Source of the DNA: Candidatus Bathyarchaeota archaeon | GTDB lineage: Archaea > Thermoproteota > Bathyarchaeia > Bathyarchaeales > UBA233 | Length of the DNA: 26,246 nucleotides | Reading direction: 5' to 3' | Assembly (NCBI GenBank): GCA_004376975.1 | Contig: SOJA01000093.1 | Span: 1 to 26,246, forward strand | In this document: piece by piece, positions 8,147-14,770 of the stretch | Layout of the letters: every line of letters begins with the position of its first letter | Numbering within the stretch: position 1 is the stretch's first letter | Position numbers and translations under genes: made by a program | Notes under the pieces: generated by a model | What the model saw: only the letters and a program-made list of their open reading frames with translations | Told to the model about the DNA's origin: nothing | Databases searched by the model: none

Positions 8147-8368
8147 AAAGGTTGTTGTGACCATTGCAGTCGGAACATCATAAGCACTACGAAGCCAACT
8201 CAAGAGCGCAATTTCTCTAACTGGCTGACCATTCACCCTCAATCTAGGAAACCGCAACATCGTATGACTCAGAAAACCGTCCGCAGTCCCTGCTATGGCA
8301 TGAAGACATAGGAGAATCATACCTTCATATCCTTCTTCGAGTAACTTCTCCAAATTGCGCGCGCTCAA
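8132..8368 (-). pseudogene. Remnant of an M55 family D-aminopeptidase (DppA-like)
   Basis: 78 codons match only the middle of an M55 peptidase. LCLHAIAGTADGFLSHTM corresponds to the conserved GYHAxAGTxxGxLSHT metal/nucleophile region, and RVNGQPVREIALL to the following V-N-G-x-x-V-G-E-x-x-L strand. Intact family members have about 270 residues; both the N-terminal metal-binding Asp/Glu and the C-terminal half are missing. There is no ATG; the frame opens at a TTG next to a (CG)n run (8357-8364) inside the remnant. DppA-type enzymes release D-amino acids from peptides. The 3' end overlaps the converging permease gene. I read this as a dead gene. Confidence 0.65.
8357..8364. repeat. (CG)n palindromic run
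   Basis: GCGCGCGC within the 5' edge of the M55 remnant, i.e. in non-functional sequence. Confidence 0.8.
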
Positions 8369-8405
8369 GTTGAGAACGTTTCTGCTATATCATACGCACT
8401 CGCTC

Positions 8406-8669
8406 TCATGGTTTAGATGACACATTAGATTTGTCAGCAACCTGTAAGGTTCCAACAACGGGAAACTTTTCAAGAATATCTCTACAGTGTGGAGCTTGTT
8501 CTAAGGCATCCGTTAAATCCACGCCAGCGTTGTGAAGAACTTGGTGGGCTCCATCTTTCCAAAGAAAACTGGCTGATACATCGTATACTTTTCCCTTGTA
8601 CGCTATACACACTGGGGGCCCGTTTTTCCCATTGCATTGGGCGAGTTCTTCTTTAGTGAACTCCTTCAT
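8406..8669 (-). CDS. Cytochrome b5-like heme/steroid-binding domain protein
   Basis: 87 residues from the ATG at 8667-8669, which has AGAAGGATC at SD distance. A GTG at 8706-8708, one base after the stop of the upstream gene, would add 13 residues that do not fit the domain. The protein begins MKEFTKEELAQCNGKNG and carries YKGKVYDVSAS, then KDGAHQVLHNAGVDLTDAL. This matches the short prokaryotic b5-like proteins, with the His in the HQVLH segment as a candidate heme ligand, and a second His in EQAPHC. It ends with FPVVGTL, typical of the family. It is soluble, with no signal peptide. It probably binds heme or another hydrophobic ligand and may serve in electron transfer beside the ferritin and rubrerythrin genes. 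The three cysteines are unusual extras. Confidence 0.82.
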   Translation of the reverse strand: MKEFTKEELAQCNGKNGPPVCIAYKGKVYDVSASFLWKDGAHQVLHNAGVDLTDALEQAPHCRDILEKFPVVGTLQVADKSNVSSKP

Positions 8670-8709
8670 ACATCTGATCCTTCTGGGTTTGTATGCATAC
8701 TTGTACACC

Positions 8710-8979
8710 TTAGCTGAAAATGGTGTCTAATAGCATCATAATGACAAAACCAGCTATCAGTCCAAAAGTGGCTTCTCTCTGATATCCCTTCTTATGAGTT
8801 TCCGGAATCATCTCATCAGCAATCACGAAAAGCATTGCCCCAGCAGCAAATCCAAGCATAGTATCTAGCAATTTGTCTGAAACTCGCTTGACAAACAACA
8901 CTGGAAGAGCTCCAAAGCCGGTTGCTAAACCTGCAACTAAGCTGGCTACTGTACCGAGCCAAACCATATCTCCGTTCAT
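8710..8979 (-). CDS. Internally deleted ZIP-family metal transporter (3 helices)
   Basis: About 89-98 residues depending on start (GTG at 9006, ATG at 8979 or ATG at 8967). The N-terminal half reads like the beginning of a GufA/ZIP transporter (GLATGFGALPVLF, then SDKLLDTMLGFAAG). It then jumps at once to the C-terminal helices of the same family (GAMLFVIADEMIPETHKKGY and a last hydrophobic helix). Normal ZIP proteins have eight helices and roughly 250 residues. The two joined regions both carry a FAAGxML-type motif in intact relatives, so recombination between these internal repeats would explain the junction. It is either a non-functional deletion product or a three-helix mini-protein. The frame is intact, and the b5-like gene follows closely. 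Confidence 0.65.
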   Translation of the reverse strand: MNGDMVWLGTVASLVAGLATGFGALPVLFVKRVSDKLLDTMLGFAAGAMLFVIADEMIPETHKKGYQREATFGLIAGFVIMMLLDTIFS

Positions 8980-9040
8980 AAGCAACACATCACGTACATG
9001 TAGCACGTCTTAGATAAAAAATTGGGAAAGGATGGAATTT

Positions 9041-9592
9041 CTACCTAAGGAATTTGGAGACGAAGGGTGAAGTCTCACCTCTACGCATGAAGTGGCCCGA
9101 TGGTCCTTCACCTAGGAATTCGGAGAACCAGGACTCATGCTCAATTTCTTCATTTAGGATTGCTTGAGATAGATCGTAGGTTCGGTGGTCTTTGCCAGCA
9201 GTTAGGTTACAGATATGGGTGTATCCTCGCACTGCGCACCTCTCCGCATCCACTAACACTGTTAACATTGCCTTGATGTCAGTTGGGTTCTTTGGTAGTT
9301 TGGCGGGGGGACAGGCCGAGATATCATGAAAGGTTTTCATGTCCTCGGGGAGCTTGCCTCCTAGCTCGTATATACGGGGGACAAGAGCTTCAAAGTGGTT
9401 ACGATCTTCAATGCGGGCGACCTCTGCGATCTCCTTGATCCCTTCTCCTTCTAGTCCTATTAGATTACATCGAAGGATAGTATAGTAATAGTAAGTTGTG
9501 AGCTCTGCTGCAGCATTCTTGACCAACAAATCCAGAAGCTGATCAACATTGATACCGGCTCGTTCCACCATTTCCCGTGCTACTTTAGCCAT
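9041..9592 (-). CDS. Dps-like ferritin (DPSL / thioferritin type)
   Basis: 183 residues forming a four-helix ferritin. Likely di-iron ligands are E30, E62, H66, E117, E149 and H152 (motifs AAAELTTYYYY, EDRNHFEAL, DAERCAVRGY, NEEIEHESW). Cys118 lies beside the E117 ligand, with further cysteines at 94 and 128. Archaeal Dps-like (DPSL) ferritins, as in Sulfolobus and Pyrococcus, carry a cysteine pair near a bacterioferritin-like di-iron site. These proteins form 12-subunit cages that use hydrogen peroxide to oxidise and store iron, protecting DNA. The ATG at 9590-9592 follows a TATA box at 9622-9633 with a leader of about 10 nt. It fits the peroxide/oxygen-defence theme of the window. Confidence 0.9.
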   Translation of the reverse strand: MAKVAREMVERAGINVDQLLDLLVKNAAAELTTYYYYTILRCNLIGLEGEGIKEIAEVARIEDRNHFEALVPRIYELGGKLPEDMKTFHDISACPPAKLPKNPTDIKAMLTVLVDAERCAVRGYTHICNLTAGKDHRTYDLSQAILNEEIEHESWFSEFLGEGPSGHFMRRGETSPFVSKFLR

Positions 9593-9621
9593 ATTATCAC
9601 ATCTTTTGCTTTAGTTCAAAG

Positions 9622-9633
9622 GTATATTTAACT
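9622..9633 (-). promoter_or_regulatory. TATA/BRE of the Dps-like ferritin gene
   Basis: Minus-strand AGTTAAATATAC is identical to the element before the MFS gene (1845-1856). The expected transcript start is near 9601, about 10 nt from the ATG. Confidence 0.6.
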
Positions 9634-9643
9634 TTATAACAGG

Positions 9644-9653
9644 TGCGCGCGCA
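9644..9653. repeat. (CG)n palindromic run
   Basis: TGCGCGCGCA lies 11 bp upstream of the ferritin TATA box. Confidence 0.8.
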
Positions 9654-9723
9654 TAATGCAATGATGTTATCCTGTCAAATTGAGATGCACGCTAAACCGC
9701 TAATCTAAGTCTGAGCAGCTATC

Positions 9724-9864
9724 ATGGCAGTCATTCTTGGACATGTAACGTACAAGGCAAAAGCTATGGGTGCAACAATCAAAATGGAAACACTCAAACA
9801 TGAATCACCTTTTCTCTATATACCTGTATCCAATGAGTTCTTTTTGGTTCAACACGCGCGATGA
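9724..9864 (+). CDS. Possible 46-residue ORF
   Basis: An open frame from ATG to TGA in the 287-base gap between the ferritin and the multi-winged-helix gene. It begins MAVILGHVTYKAKAMG and ends in FFLVQHAR. Its end overlaps the CGCGCG run at 9855-9860. There is no convincing SD or TATA element and no recognised family. Equally likely to be chance or a gene remnant. Confidence 0.22.
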   Translation: MAVILGHVTYKAKAMGATIKMETLKHESPFLYIPVSNEFFLVQHAR

Positions 9865-9879
9865 AGGCTGATGAATCTA

Positions 9880-10905
9880 TTAAGCTCTTACTGAGATCTC
9901 CCGTGGCTTCTCTCTTCTTTCTTCCGGGACGTCCAGCGCCGGAATCTGTTGAATTACCTCATAGGATATAGCTGAGAACTCTGCTGAGGCTCGTGTGAGC
10001 TTTGTGACCAACACATGTATCTTCTCTAGAAGCTTTGCGATCTCTGTTCCTTCTTTCGTCAGAGCATAGGTTTTCGGGCTTATTCTTTTGAATACCAGTT
10101 TTTTGCCTCTAAGTTTTCTCAGGTATTTGTATGTTCTGCGCAAGGAAATGTTGGTTCTTACAGCGAGTCCTTGGGCAACTATGCCTTCTTCCGGGATATT
10201 TTTGTGAACACGTCTCTCAGTAGGTGAAAGCGTTTCTTCTCGGGGAGCTCTTCTTGTTTTGAAATAGAAAACGTAGTTGTTTTCGTTACCTTTTGTTATG
10301 AGATTGGTCTCTTTGAGACGTTTAAGAATCCTTGACAGGCTTTCAGTGAGGATTAGGCTTTTCAGTTCTTCATAGGTTTTGGGACCTCTATGAAGGGCTT
10401 CAATGGTCTTTTCCTCGTAGCATTCGGAGTGAGACGGAAGCACTTCCTCAATGTCACTAGAATCTTTTGTCAATTCGCTAAGCTTGTAGCCTAACAACGT
10501 CGCACGGTACTTGCCGTGTTCTTCGTCAATGACTCCAACATCTAACAAGGGCTCCACATATTCTTCTGCAATTGTTTGCTGGCTATGATAGTAGCCAGAC
10601 TTCTTCAGTTCCCGCTGAAGGCTAACTATAGAGTGTTGCCTGCTCGATAGTATCTGCAGAATCCGCAAGCGCCTCTTGTTCTTCAAGGTGTTAAGCAGAT
10701 CTACCCAGAAGTTCCGATCTTTCGTTCTTTCGCGTAGTTCTCTGATGTCCTTCTTAAGTCTCCAAACGTTACATTCTGTAACGCAAGTCAACGGCGTCAA
10801 TGGACGGCAGTAGTCACAAGTCTCCTTCACCGCTTCCAGTATCTCTGCGAGACTTGTGTTCCAAGGTACATCTCTTAGCTCTCTCAAACCGATCTTAACC
10901 TCCAC
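9880..10905 (-). CDS. Multi-winged-helix transcriptional regulator with N-terminal Cys cluster
   Basis: 341 residues with a GTG start at 10903-10905. The N-terminus carries C30, C33, C41 and C45 (CDYC then CVTEC), a possible metal or Fe-S site. Several winged-helix units follow: residues about 65-135 (LKNKRRLRILQILSS, then a recognition helix SQQTIAEEYVEPLLDVGVI), about 165-215 (RGPKTYEELKSLI, SLSRILKRLKETNLI) and about 225-285 (SLRRTYKYLRKLRGKKLVF, then TYALTKEGTEIAKLL). This is an archaeal MarR/ArsR-like transcription factor architecture; I know no named homologue. A degenerate copy of the ATGACRTAYGTCAT operator (10921-10934) sits about 15 bp before the start, so it may belong to the same regulon as its divergent neighbour. 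Confidence 0.65.
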   Translation of the reverse strand: MEVKIGLRELRDVPWNTSLAEILEAVKETCDYCRPLTPLTCVTECNVWRLKKDIRELRERTKDRNFWVDLLNTLKNKRRLRILQILSSRQHSIVSLQRELKKSGYYHSQQTIAEEYVEPLLDVGVIDEEHGKYRATLLGYKLSELTKDSSDIEEVLPSHSECYEEKTIEALHRGPKTYEELKSLILTESLSRILKRLKETNLITKGNENNYVFYFKTRRAPREETLSPTERRVHKNIPEEGIVAQGLAVRTNISLRRTYKYLRKLRGKKLVFKRISPKTYALTKEGTEIAKLLEKIHVLVTKLTRASAEFSAISYEVIQQIPALDVPEERREKPREISVRA

Positions 10906-10920
10906 GGCGTCGGACTCTCA

Positions 10921-10934
10921 CAGACGTATGTCAA
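10921..10934 (-). promoter_or_regulatory. Degenerate copy of the ATGACRTAYGTCAT operator
   Basis: Plus-strand CAGACGTATGTCAA keeps the GACGTATGTC core and 11 of the 14 positions of the operator seen at 11577-11590. It lies 16 bp upstream of the GTG start of the multi-winged-helix gene. Confidence 0.4.
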
Positions 10935-11020
10935 GAGGACTGCTGAAGACGCTATCAAAGCTGTGTTGAGGAGAAAGGAGAGAAGGAAGTTTCCGTGACC
11001 TTCAAGTCTCTCAACGTTTT

Positions 11021-11064
11021 ATGACATACGTCATATTAGTATGACATACGTCATGCTTATATAC
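11021..11064 (+). promoter_or_regulatory. Tandem operator plus TATA box of the Cys-rich HTH gene
   Basis: Two identical copies of ATGACATACGTCAT (11021-11034 and 11041-11054) are spaced exactly 20 bp apart, about two helical turns. The TATA box CTTATATACC (11056-11065) follows immediately. The TATA centre is 25 bp from the ATG at 11085, so the transcript is probably leaderless. The bound regulator would lie on the same DNA face twice and cover the BRE. Confidence 0.8.
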
Positions 11065-11084
11065 CTTTTCCCGACAACTTAGAG

Positions 11085-11492
11085 ATGGGGATTGATCATT
11101 TGATACTTCCGTGTGAGATTGCCGTCAAAGCAGTTGTTCCAGCAATAAAGGCAACCTTAGCAACAGAACTTGTTCAAACATATGGCTTCAAACAGGCCCA
11201 TGCAGCTGAAATCCTGGGAATATCTCAATCGGCAGTGAGCAAATACACCCGACAAGTGAGAGGACACTTGATAGAAATCGGCAATATGGGGGAAATTAAG
11301 CCACTAATAACTGACATGGTAAATCTACTGGTAGACGAAAACCCTAAGAGAACAGAATTTTTAGGACTCTTCTGCCAAACTTGCAGGACAATACGTGAGA
11401 AGGGACTTATGTGCCAATTCTGCAAAAAGACAGATCCAATGATCAAGGCAGGAGTGTGCTATTTCTGCTTACATCCTGAGCCAACTGGATGA
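11085..11492 (+). CDS. HTH transcriptional regulator with C-terminal Cys-rich (3x CxxC) domain
   Basis: 135 residues. Residues about 33-60 form a helix-turn-helix (TYGFKQAHAAEILGISQSAV, then SKYTRQVRG) like archaeal predicted regulators of the COG2522 kind. The C-terminus carries three CxxC pairs (C97/C100, C110/C113, C125/C128), enough for a zinc ribbon or an Fe-S cluster; C10 is an additional cysteine. A Cys-based sensor linked to an HTH suggests response to oxygen, redox state, sulfide or metal. Two operator copies in its own promoter suggest autoregulation. The same sites occur before the molybdopterin enzyme and the rubrerythrin/IscS cluster, so it is the prime candidate to control both. 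Family call is good; the signal sensed is inference. Confidence 0.78.
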   Translation: MGIDHLILPCEIAVKAVVPAIKATLATELVQTYGFKQAHAAEILGISQSAVSKYTRQVRGHLIEIGNMGEIKPLITDMVNLLVDENPKRTEFLGLFCQTCRTIREKGLMCQFCKKTDPMIKAGVCYFCLHPEPTG

Positions 11493-11576
11493 GGACAGAG
11501 AGCGGGCGCTTCTTGCCAACAGCAAGAATAGGTGTTCTGTCTCAAAAACGGTTTTCTAGGAGGGTAACGCATATAT

Positions 11577-11615
11577 ATGACGTATGTCATAACGCTTAAA
11601 TATGACCTATGTCAT
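11577..11615 (+). promoter_or_regulatory. Double operator around the TATA box of the molybdopterin oxidoreductase gene
   Basis: ATGACGTATGTCAT (11577-11590) and ATGACCTATGTCAT (11602-11615) flank the TATA box GCTTAAATAT (11594-11603); the second site shares its first two bases with the TATA box. The arrangement GCTTAAATATGACNTATGTC recurs before the rubrerythrin gene. Binding here should block TBP or polymerase, pointing to repression. Confidence 0.8.
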
Positions 11616-11640
11616 ATTGTCGAAATGAGAGGAAGTAGCA

Positions 11641-12684
11641 ATGCGTAGAAAGAAATCTTTGCTCTTAGGAATATTGTTGATATCAATAGTTGTCCTAGTC
11701 GTTTATGCTGATGTGAAATATTGGACGAAGGAAACGGCGGTTGACACTGCACCGCCAGAACCTGTGGGAACCAAGGAACACCAAGGAAAAACGGAGGTTC
11801 TGACTCAATATGAAACAGAGAACTATTCAAAATCTGCAGAAGCTCCTGAATGGTTTGTCATAGAGGGATTGGTTGAGAACCCTGTAAACCTGACTTATTC
11901 TGAGCTGAAGAATTTTCCAATGCTATCCGAAGTAACTATGCTTCATTGCATAGGTTCTGGAGAAGGCGGAATGAGCGTCACGTATAACTGGACTGGTGTG
12001 CCACTCTTTTACCTGCTAAATATGGCGGGAATCGTGCCAGGCAATTATCGTGAGGTCGTTTTCAACGCGACTGATGGCTTTTCAAGCAGCGTTCTGCTTA
12101 CGACAGCGATGGATCCTACTTCAATTCTAGCTTTAGAAGCAAACGGAACCGACTTGGAACAAGTGTTCGGCTTTGGAGGTGGCTACCGCGTTGTGTTTCC
12201 ATGCAAGTGGGGTTACAAATGGGTGAAGTGGATAGAAAAGATAACCGTTGTTGATTACGATTACAAAGGATATTATGAACAGTACGGATATTCCGACGAG
12301 GCTATTAAGCCAAACTGCACTATGCCTTCAACTAACCCATCGCTTAGAACATTTAATGCAACAAACCCGCAAGAGTACACTGTTCAAGTCTTGAGTAACT
12401 CCTCAATAGAATCCTTCAGTTACGAGTTTGACAAAATGATTTTCAATGTTACAGGAACGGAAGGAAGCAGCGGATACTTCTACGTTACGTTTCCAAAAGA
12501 GTTGTTGGCAAGCCCGTATCTAGTCTATGTAGACGAGAACATAGTGAATTATAGTCAAACCGAAGCAAGTGGCAACGTTTATCTTTATTTCACTTATACA
12601 CACAGCGGACACAAGATTGAAATTGACGGAACACTATTACCCGAAAGTCAAGGTAGCAGTTCGGGAAGGCCAGTTTTCAAATAG
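11641..12684 (+). CDS. Secreted molybdopterin-dependent oxidoreductase (sulfite-oxidase-like fold) with C-terminal beta domain
   Basis: 347 residues. A basic start (MRRKKS) and a hydrophobic helix (7-24) give a signal anchor or signal peptide; the RRKK is not a full Tat motif. Residues about 68-210 match the Oxidored_molyb domain: VIEGLVENPVNLTYSELKNF, the probable molybdenum ligand C103 in MLHCIGSGEG, WTGVPLFYLL, and GYKWVKWIEKI. The usual C-x-G-N context reads CIGSG here, so substrate and activity are uncertain. Residues about 245-335 form a beta-rich domain (FSYEFDKMIFNVTG, FYVTFPKELL, YFTYTHSGHKIEIDG) often found in archaeal secreted proteins. Many N-x-S/T sites suggest glycosylation outside the cell. 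GAGAGGA before the ATG serves as SD. Transcription is probably controlled by the two operators upstream. Confidence 0.82.
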   Translation: MRRKKSLLLGILLISIVVLVVYADVKYWTKETAVDTAPPEPVGTKEHQGKTEVLTQYETENYSKSAEAPEWFVIEGLVENPVNLTYSELKNFPMLSEVTMLHCIGSGEGGMSVTYNWTGVPLFYLLNMAGIVPGNYREVVFNATDGFSSSVLLTTAMDPTSILALEANGTDLEQVFGFGGGYRVVFPCKWGYKWVKWIEKITVVDYDYKGYYEQYGYSDEAIKPNCTMPSTNPSLRTFNATNPQEYTVQVLSNSSIESFSYEFDKMIFNVTGTEGSSGYFYVTFPKELLASPYLVYVDENIVNYSQTEASGNVYLYFTYTHSGHKIEIDGTLLPESQGSSSGRPVFK

Positions 12685-12710
12685 GCCTTCCAAGCCAGTA
12701 TCTCCTTTTT
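12664..12710 (+). terminator. Hairpin plus T-run after the molybdopterin oxidoreductase gene
   Basis: GGAAGGCC (12664-12671) pairs perfectly with GGCCTTCC (12684-12691) across a 12-nt loop that includes most of the stop codon. A T5 run follows at 12706-12710. The pattern fits a transcription terminator, although archaeal termination depends mainly on T-runs. Confidence 0.5.
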
Positions 12711-13007
12711 CTAAACCCTGTATGGTGCCTTCAAATTTCTGGAATTTTGATGTCAAAGTGCACGTGACACACACAAGAAAAAACGGGGAGGGAGGGCGTA
12801 GTCTTCTCTTTTAAACGTTGAATCCACAATAGTCTTGTAGATTTCAATTATTCACTGACTGTAGCAAACTCAAATCAGACGTTGATGACTGCATCGCAAC
12901 TCGTTGTGAGAAGTTTCTCGACGTGCGAAATTAACATTCTGGAAAAACGGCTTGACATTTCTCAATTGACTAACATTAAGAGTAGCGCTCACCTTCTATG
13001 TCATCGC
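12711..13007. other. Convergent intergenic region, nothing recognised
   Basis: About 300 bases between the ends of two converging genes. Open frames here lack a supported start. TGATGA at about 12883 looks like a C box, but no D box is found at a suitable distance. A half-operator-like CTATGTCAT at 12997-13005 lacks the other arm. Confidence 0.4.
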
Positions 13008-13190
13008 CTAGGTGCAAGTCTCATTTTCATGACCTTGTTCTTTTCTCTTTCGCCGATAGCTCTTGGCACATGCTTCACAGCAGAAGATATATTCCCTACC
13101 GTCAATAACAGTGCGATAGGTTGCAAGCTCACATGACTCTGACGGAATTTCTTTTCTGCATAGCTCACATTGGATAAACTTGGCTTTCAT
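13008..13190 (-). CDS. Small Cys-rich metal-binding protein (TRASH/YHS-like)
   Basis: 60 residues with C8, C11, C20, C37, C38, C41 and C59 (ECELCRKEIPSESC, IFCCEACAKSY). The pattern of a CxxC, then a beta hairpin, then FCCxxC and a basic tail resembles TRASH/YHS-type treble-clef metal-binding domains, which handle zinc, copper or iron. The start ATG (13188-13190) overlaps the stop of the IscU gene by 4 bases, so it is translated with the IscU/IscS genes. It may help with metal delivery or scaffold maturation, but this is a guess from position. The family assignment is moderate, since no full motif is available. Confidence 0.6.
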   Translation of the reverse strand: MKAKFIQCELCRKEIPSESCELATYRTVIDGREYIFCCEACAKSYRRKRKEQGHENETCT

Positions 13191-13576
13191 TTTCTCACCT
13201 CTTCGTCCGCGCGCGCGTGTTTTTCATAATCTTCTATTGCTGCGTGCAACGCATCTGCAGCAAGATTAGAGCAGTGCATTTTAACTTTAGGAAGCCCACC
13301 TAACGAGTCTGCCACATCGGAACGACCAATTTTCTTAGCTTCTTCCAATGTTTTTCCCTTGGCCAATTCTGTTATCATACTGCTGGTAGCTATTGCCGCA
13401 CCACAGCCAAAGGTTTTGAACCTGATATCATCTATGCGGTTGCCTTTGACTTTAATGTAAACTGTCATCATATCTCCACAAACAGGATTCCCAACAGTTC
13501 CTACGCCATCGGCATCCGGAATTTCACCCATGTTGTGTGGGTTTCTAAAGTGTTCCATCACTTTTTCGCTGTACAC
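13187..13576 (-). CDS. iscU: Fe-S cluster scaffold protein IscU/NifU-like
   Basis: 129 residues with the three conserved cluster-ligand cysteines in NPVCGD, FGCGAA and KMHCSN, and the Asp after the first Cys that regulates cluster release. It starts EKVMEHFRNPHNMGEI, as usual for the family. The start is GTG at 13574-13576, sharing one base with the TAG of the upstream IscS-like gene, with GGAGTTGAT as SD. It builds [2Fe-2S]/[4Fe-4S] clusters in the cytoplasm for transfer to target proteins. The C-terminal tail (KHARADEEVRK) is encoded partly by a (CG)5 run at 13208-13217, a member of the repeat family. It overlaps the next gene by 4 bases. Confidence 0.93.
   Translation of the reverse strand: MYSEKVMEHFRNPHNMGEIPDADGVGTVGNPVCGDMMTVYIKVKGNRIDDIRFKTFGCGAAIATSSMITELAKGKTLEEAKKIGRSDVADSLGGLPKVKMHCSNLAADALHAAIEDYEKHARADEEVRK
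13208..13217. repeat. (CG)n palindromic run inside the iscU 3' end
   Basis: CGCGCGCGCG in the last codons of iscU (His-Ala-Arg-Ala), in the non-conserved tail. It is the only member of the family lying within an apparently intact coding region. Confidence 0.8.
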
Positions 13577-14766
13577 TATTCCATCAACTCCTTTGGAGTT
13601 AAAGGTGACATTTCTCTCAGTCTTTTGACTATATCGGGCATTATCCTTATCACATAGTCTACTTCCTCTTCAGTATTTTGCTTGCCTAGTGTAAACAATA
13701 ATGAACCATGAGCCTCTTCATGTTTTAACCCGATAGCTTTTAGCACATGAGAAGGTTCTAATGTTTTTGCAGTGCAAGCTGAACCTGAGGATGCTGCGAT
13801 TCCTTTCATGTCCAAGTCCAGCAATATTGACTCGCCTTCGATGAAGCTATATCTTACCGCAGTATTGTTAGGTAACCGTTTGGATGGATGTCCATTCAAA
13901 TATGAATGCGGGATAGGGTCAAGTAAGCCTTTGATGAGTCTGTCTCTCAGTTTCTTCAGCCGTTCACTTTCATTGGACATTTCTTCTTTTGCTATCTCTG
14001 CAGCCTTTCCGAACCCTACTATGCCGGGAAGATTTTCAGTTCCCGATCTTAAGCCTCGTTCTTGCCCTCCCCCGTGAATTAAAGGTTCCAATCGTATACC
14101 CTTTTTTATGTAAAGCGCACCTACACCTTTCGGTCCATACATATCGTTGGAAGAAATAGTGAGCAAATCTATGCCCTCAGCGTTTACATCTATTGGAACC
14201 TGCCCATTTGCAGCTGCTGCATCAACATGCAAGTAGGCTTTTTTCCTATGTACTATTTGACTAATCTCTTTTATAGGCTGAATTGTGCCGATTTCGCCAT
14301 TTGCATACATAATAGAAACCAAGATCGTTTCGCTGGTCAATTCTTCCTCCAGACTTGTGGGGTTCACAAAACCATACTGGTCAACAGGAAGGAAAGTAAC
14401 CTTGAATCCATGTGTCATTAGGAATTTACACGGATTAAGAACTGACATGTGTTCTATACTTGAAGTTATTATGTGTCTTCCCTGTTGTTGGTTACGGTGA
14501 GCGACCCCTTTGATTGCCATATTGTTGCTTTCGGTTGCACCTGAAGTAAAAATCAGTGATTCTTTGCTTTTGGCATTAATTAATTTCGCAACTTTTGTTC
14601 TCGCCTCTTCTAAGGCTTGTCTTGTCTCTTGACCAAACGAGTGGACAGATGATGGATTACCACAGAGTGACTCCATATAAGGCGACATAGTCTCTATCAC
14701 GCGAGCATCAACAGGTCTCCCAGACGTATGATCCATATAGATACGTTTCGCTCTTGACATTCTCAT
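13576..14766 (-). CDS. iscS: IscS/NifS-like protein lacking the PLP-binding lysine
   Basis: 396 residues with the class V aminotransferase fold: TSGATESNN (74-82), the His of SIEHMSVL (H106) that stacks on [13 protein letters not shown] (180-189), the flexible loop Cys in SSGSACTAK (C331) and [14 protein letters not shown]. In cysteine desulfurases the Schiff-base Lys sits in S-x-H-K-x-x-G-P-K-G. Here the segment reads [10 protein letters not shown], with N207 and D208 replacing His-Lys. The Gln that contacts the PLP oxygen (D-A-x-Q) is Ala (A185). I recall that Archaeoglobus fulgidus IscS also has Asp at this position (D199) and regains activity when it is changed to Lys. So this protein probably does not desulfurate cysteine conventionally, but may still hold C331 as a sulfur or cluster ligand for IscU. 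Tightly linked to iscU, dsrE-like and tusA-like genes. Confidence 0.9.
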   Translation of the reverse strand: MRMSRAKRIYMDHTSGRPVDARVIETMSPYMESLCGNPSSVHSFGQETRQALEEARTKVAKLINAKSKESLIFTSGATESNNMAIKGVAHRNQQQGRHIITSSIEHMSVLNPCKFLMTHGFKVTFLPVDQYGFVNPTSLEEELTSETILVSIMYANGEIGTIQPIKEISQIVHRKKAYLHVDAAAANGQVPIDVNAEGIDLLTISSNDMYGPKGVGALYIKKGIRLEPLIHGGGQERGLRSGTENLPGIVGFGKAAEIAKEEMSNESERLKKLRDRLIKGLLDPIPHSYLNGHPSKRLPNNTAVRYSFIEGESILLDLDMKGIAASSGSACTAKTLEPSHVLKAIGLKHEEAHGSLLFTLGKQNTEEEVDYVIRIMPDIVKRLREMSPLTPKELME

Positions 14767-14770
14767 TCAC

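Noticed and set aside
12880..12960. Possible C/D box guide RNA (TGATGA at about 12883)
   Set aside because: No CTGA D box at a suitable distance and no C'/D' pair.
12882..13136. 84-codon plus-strand open frame with a hydrophobic part
   Set aside because: It is antisense to the Cys-rich small protein, whose overlap with iscU and cysteine pattern are more convincing.
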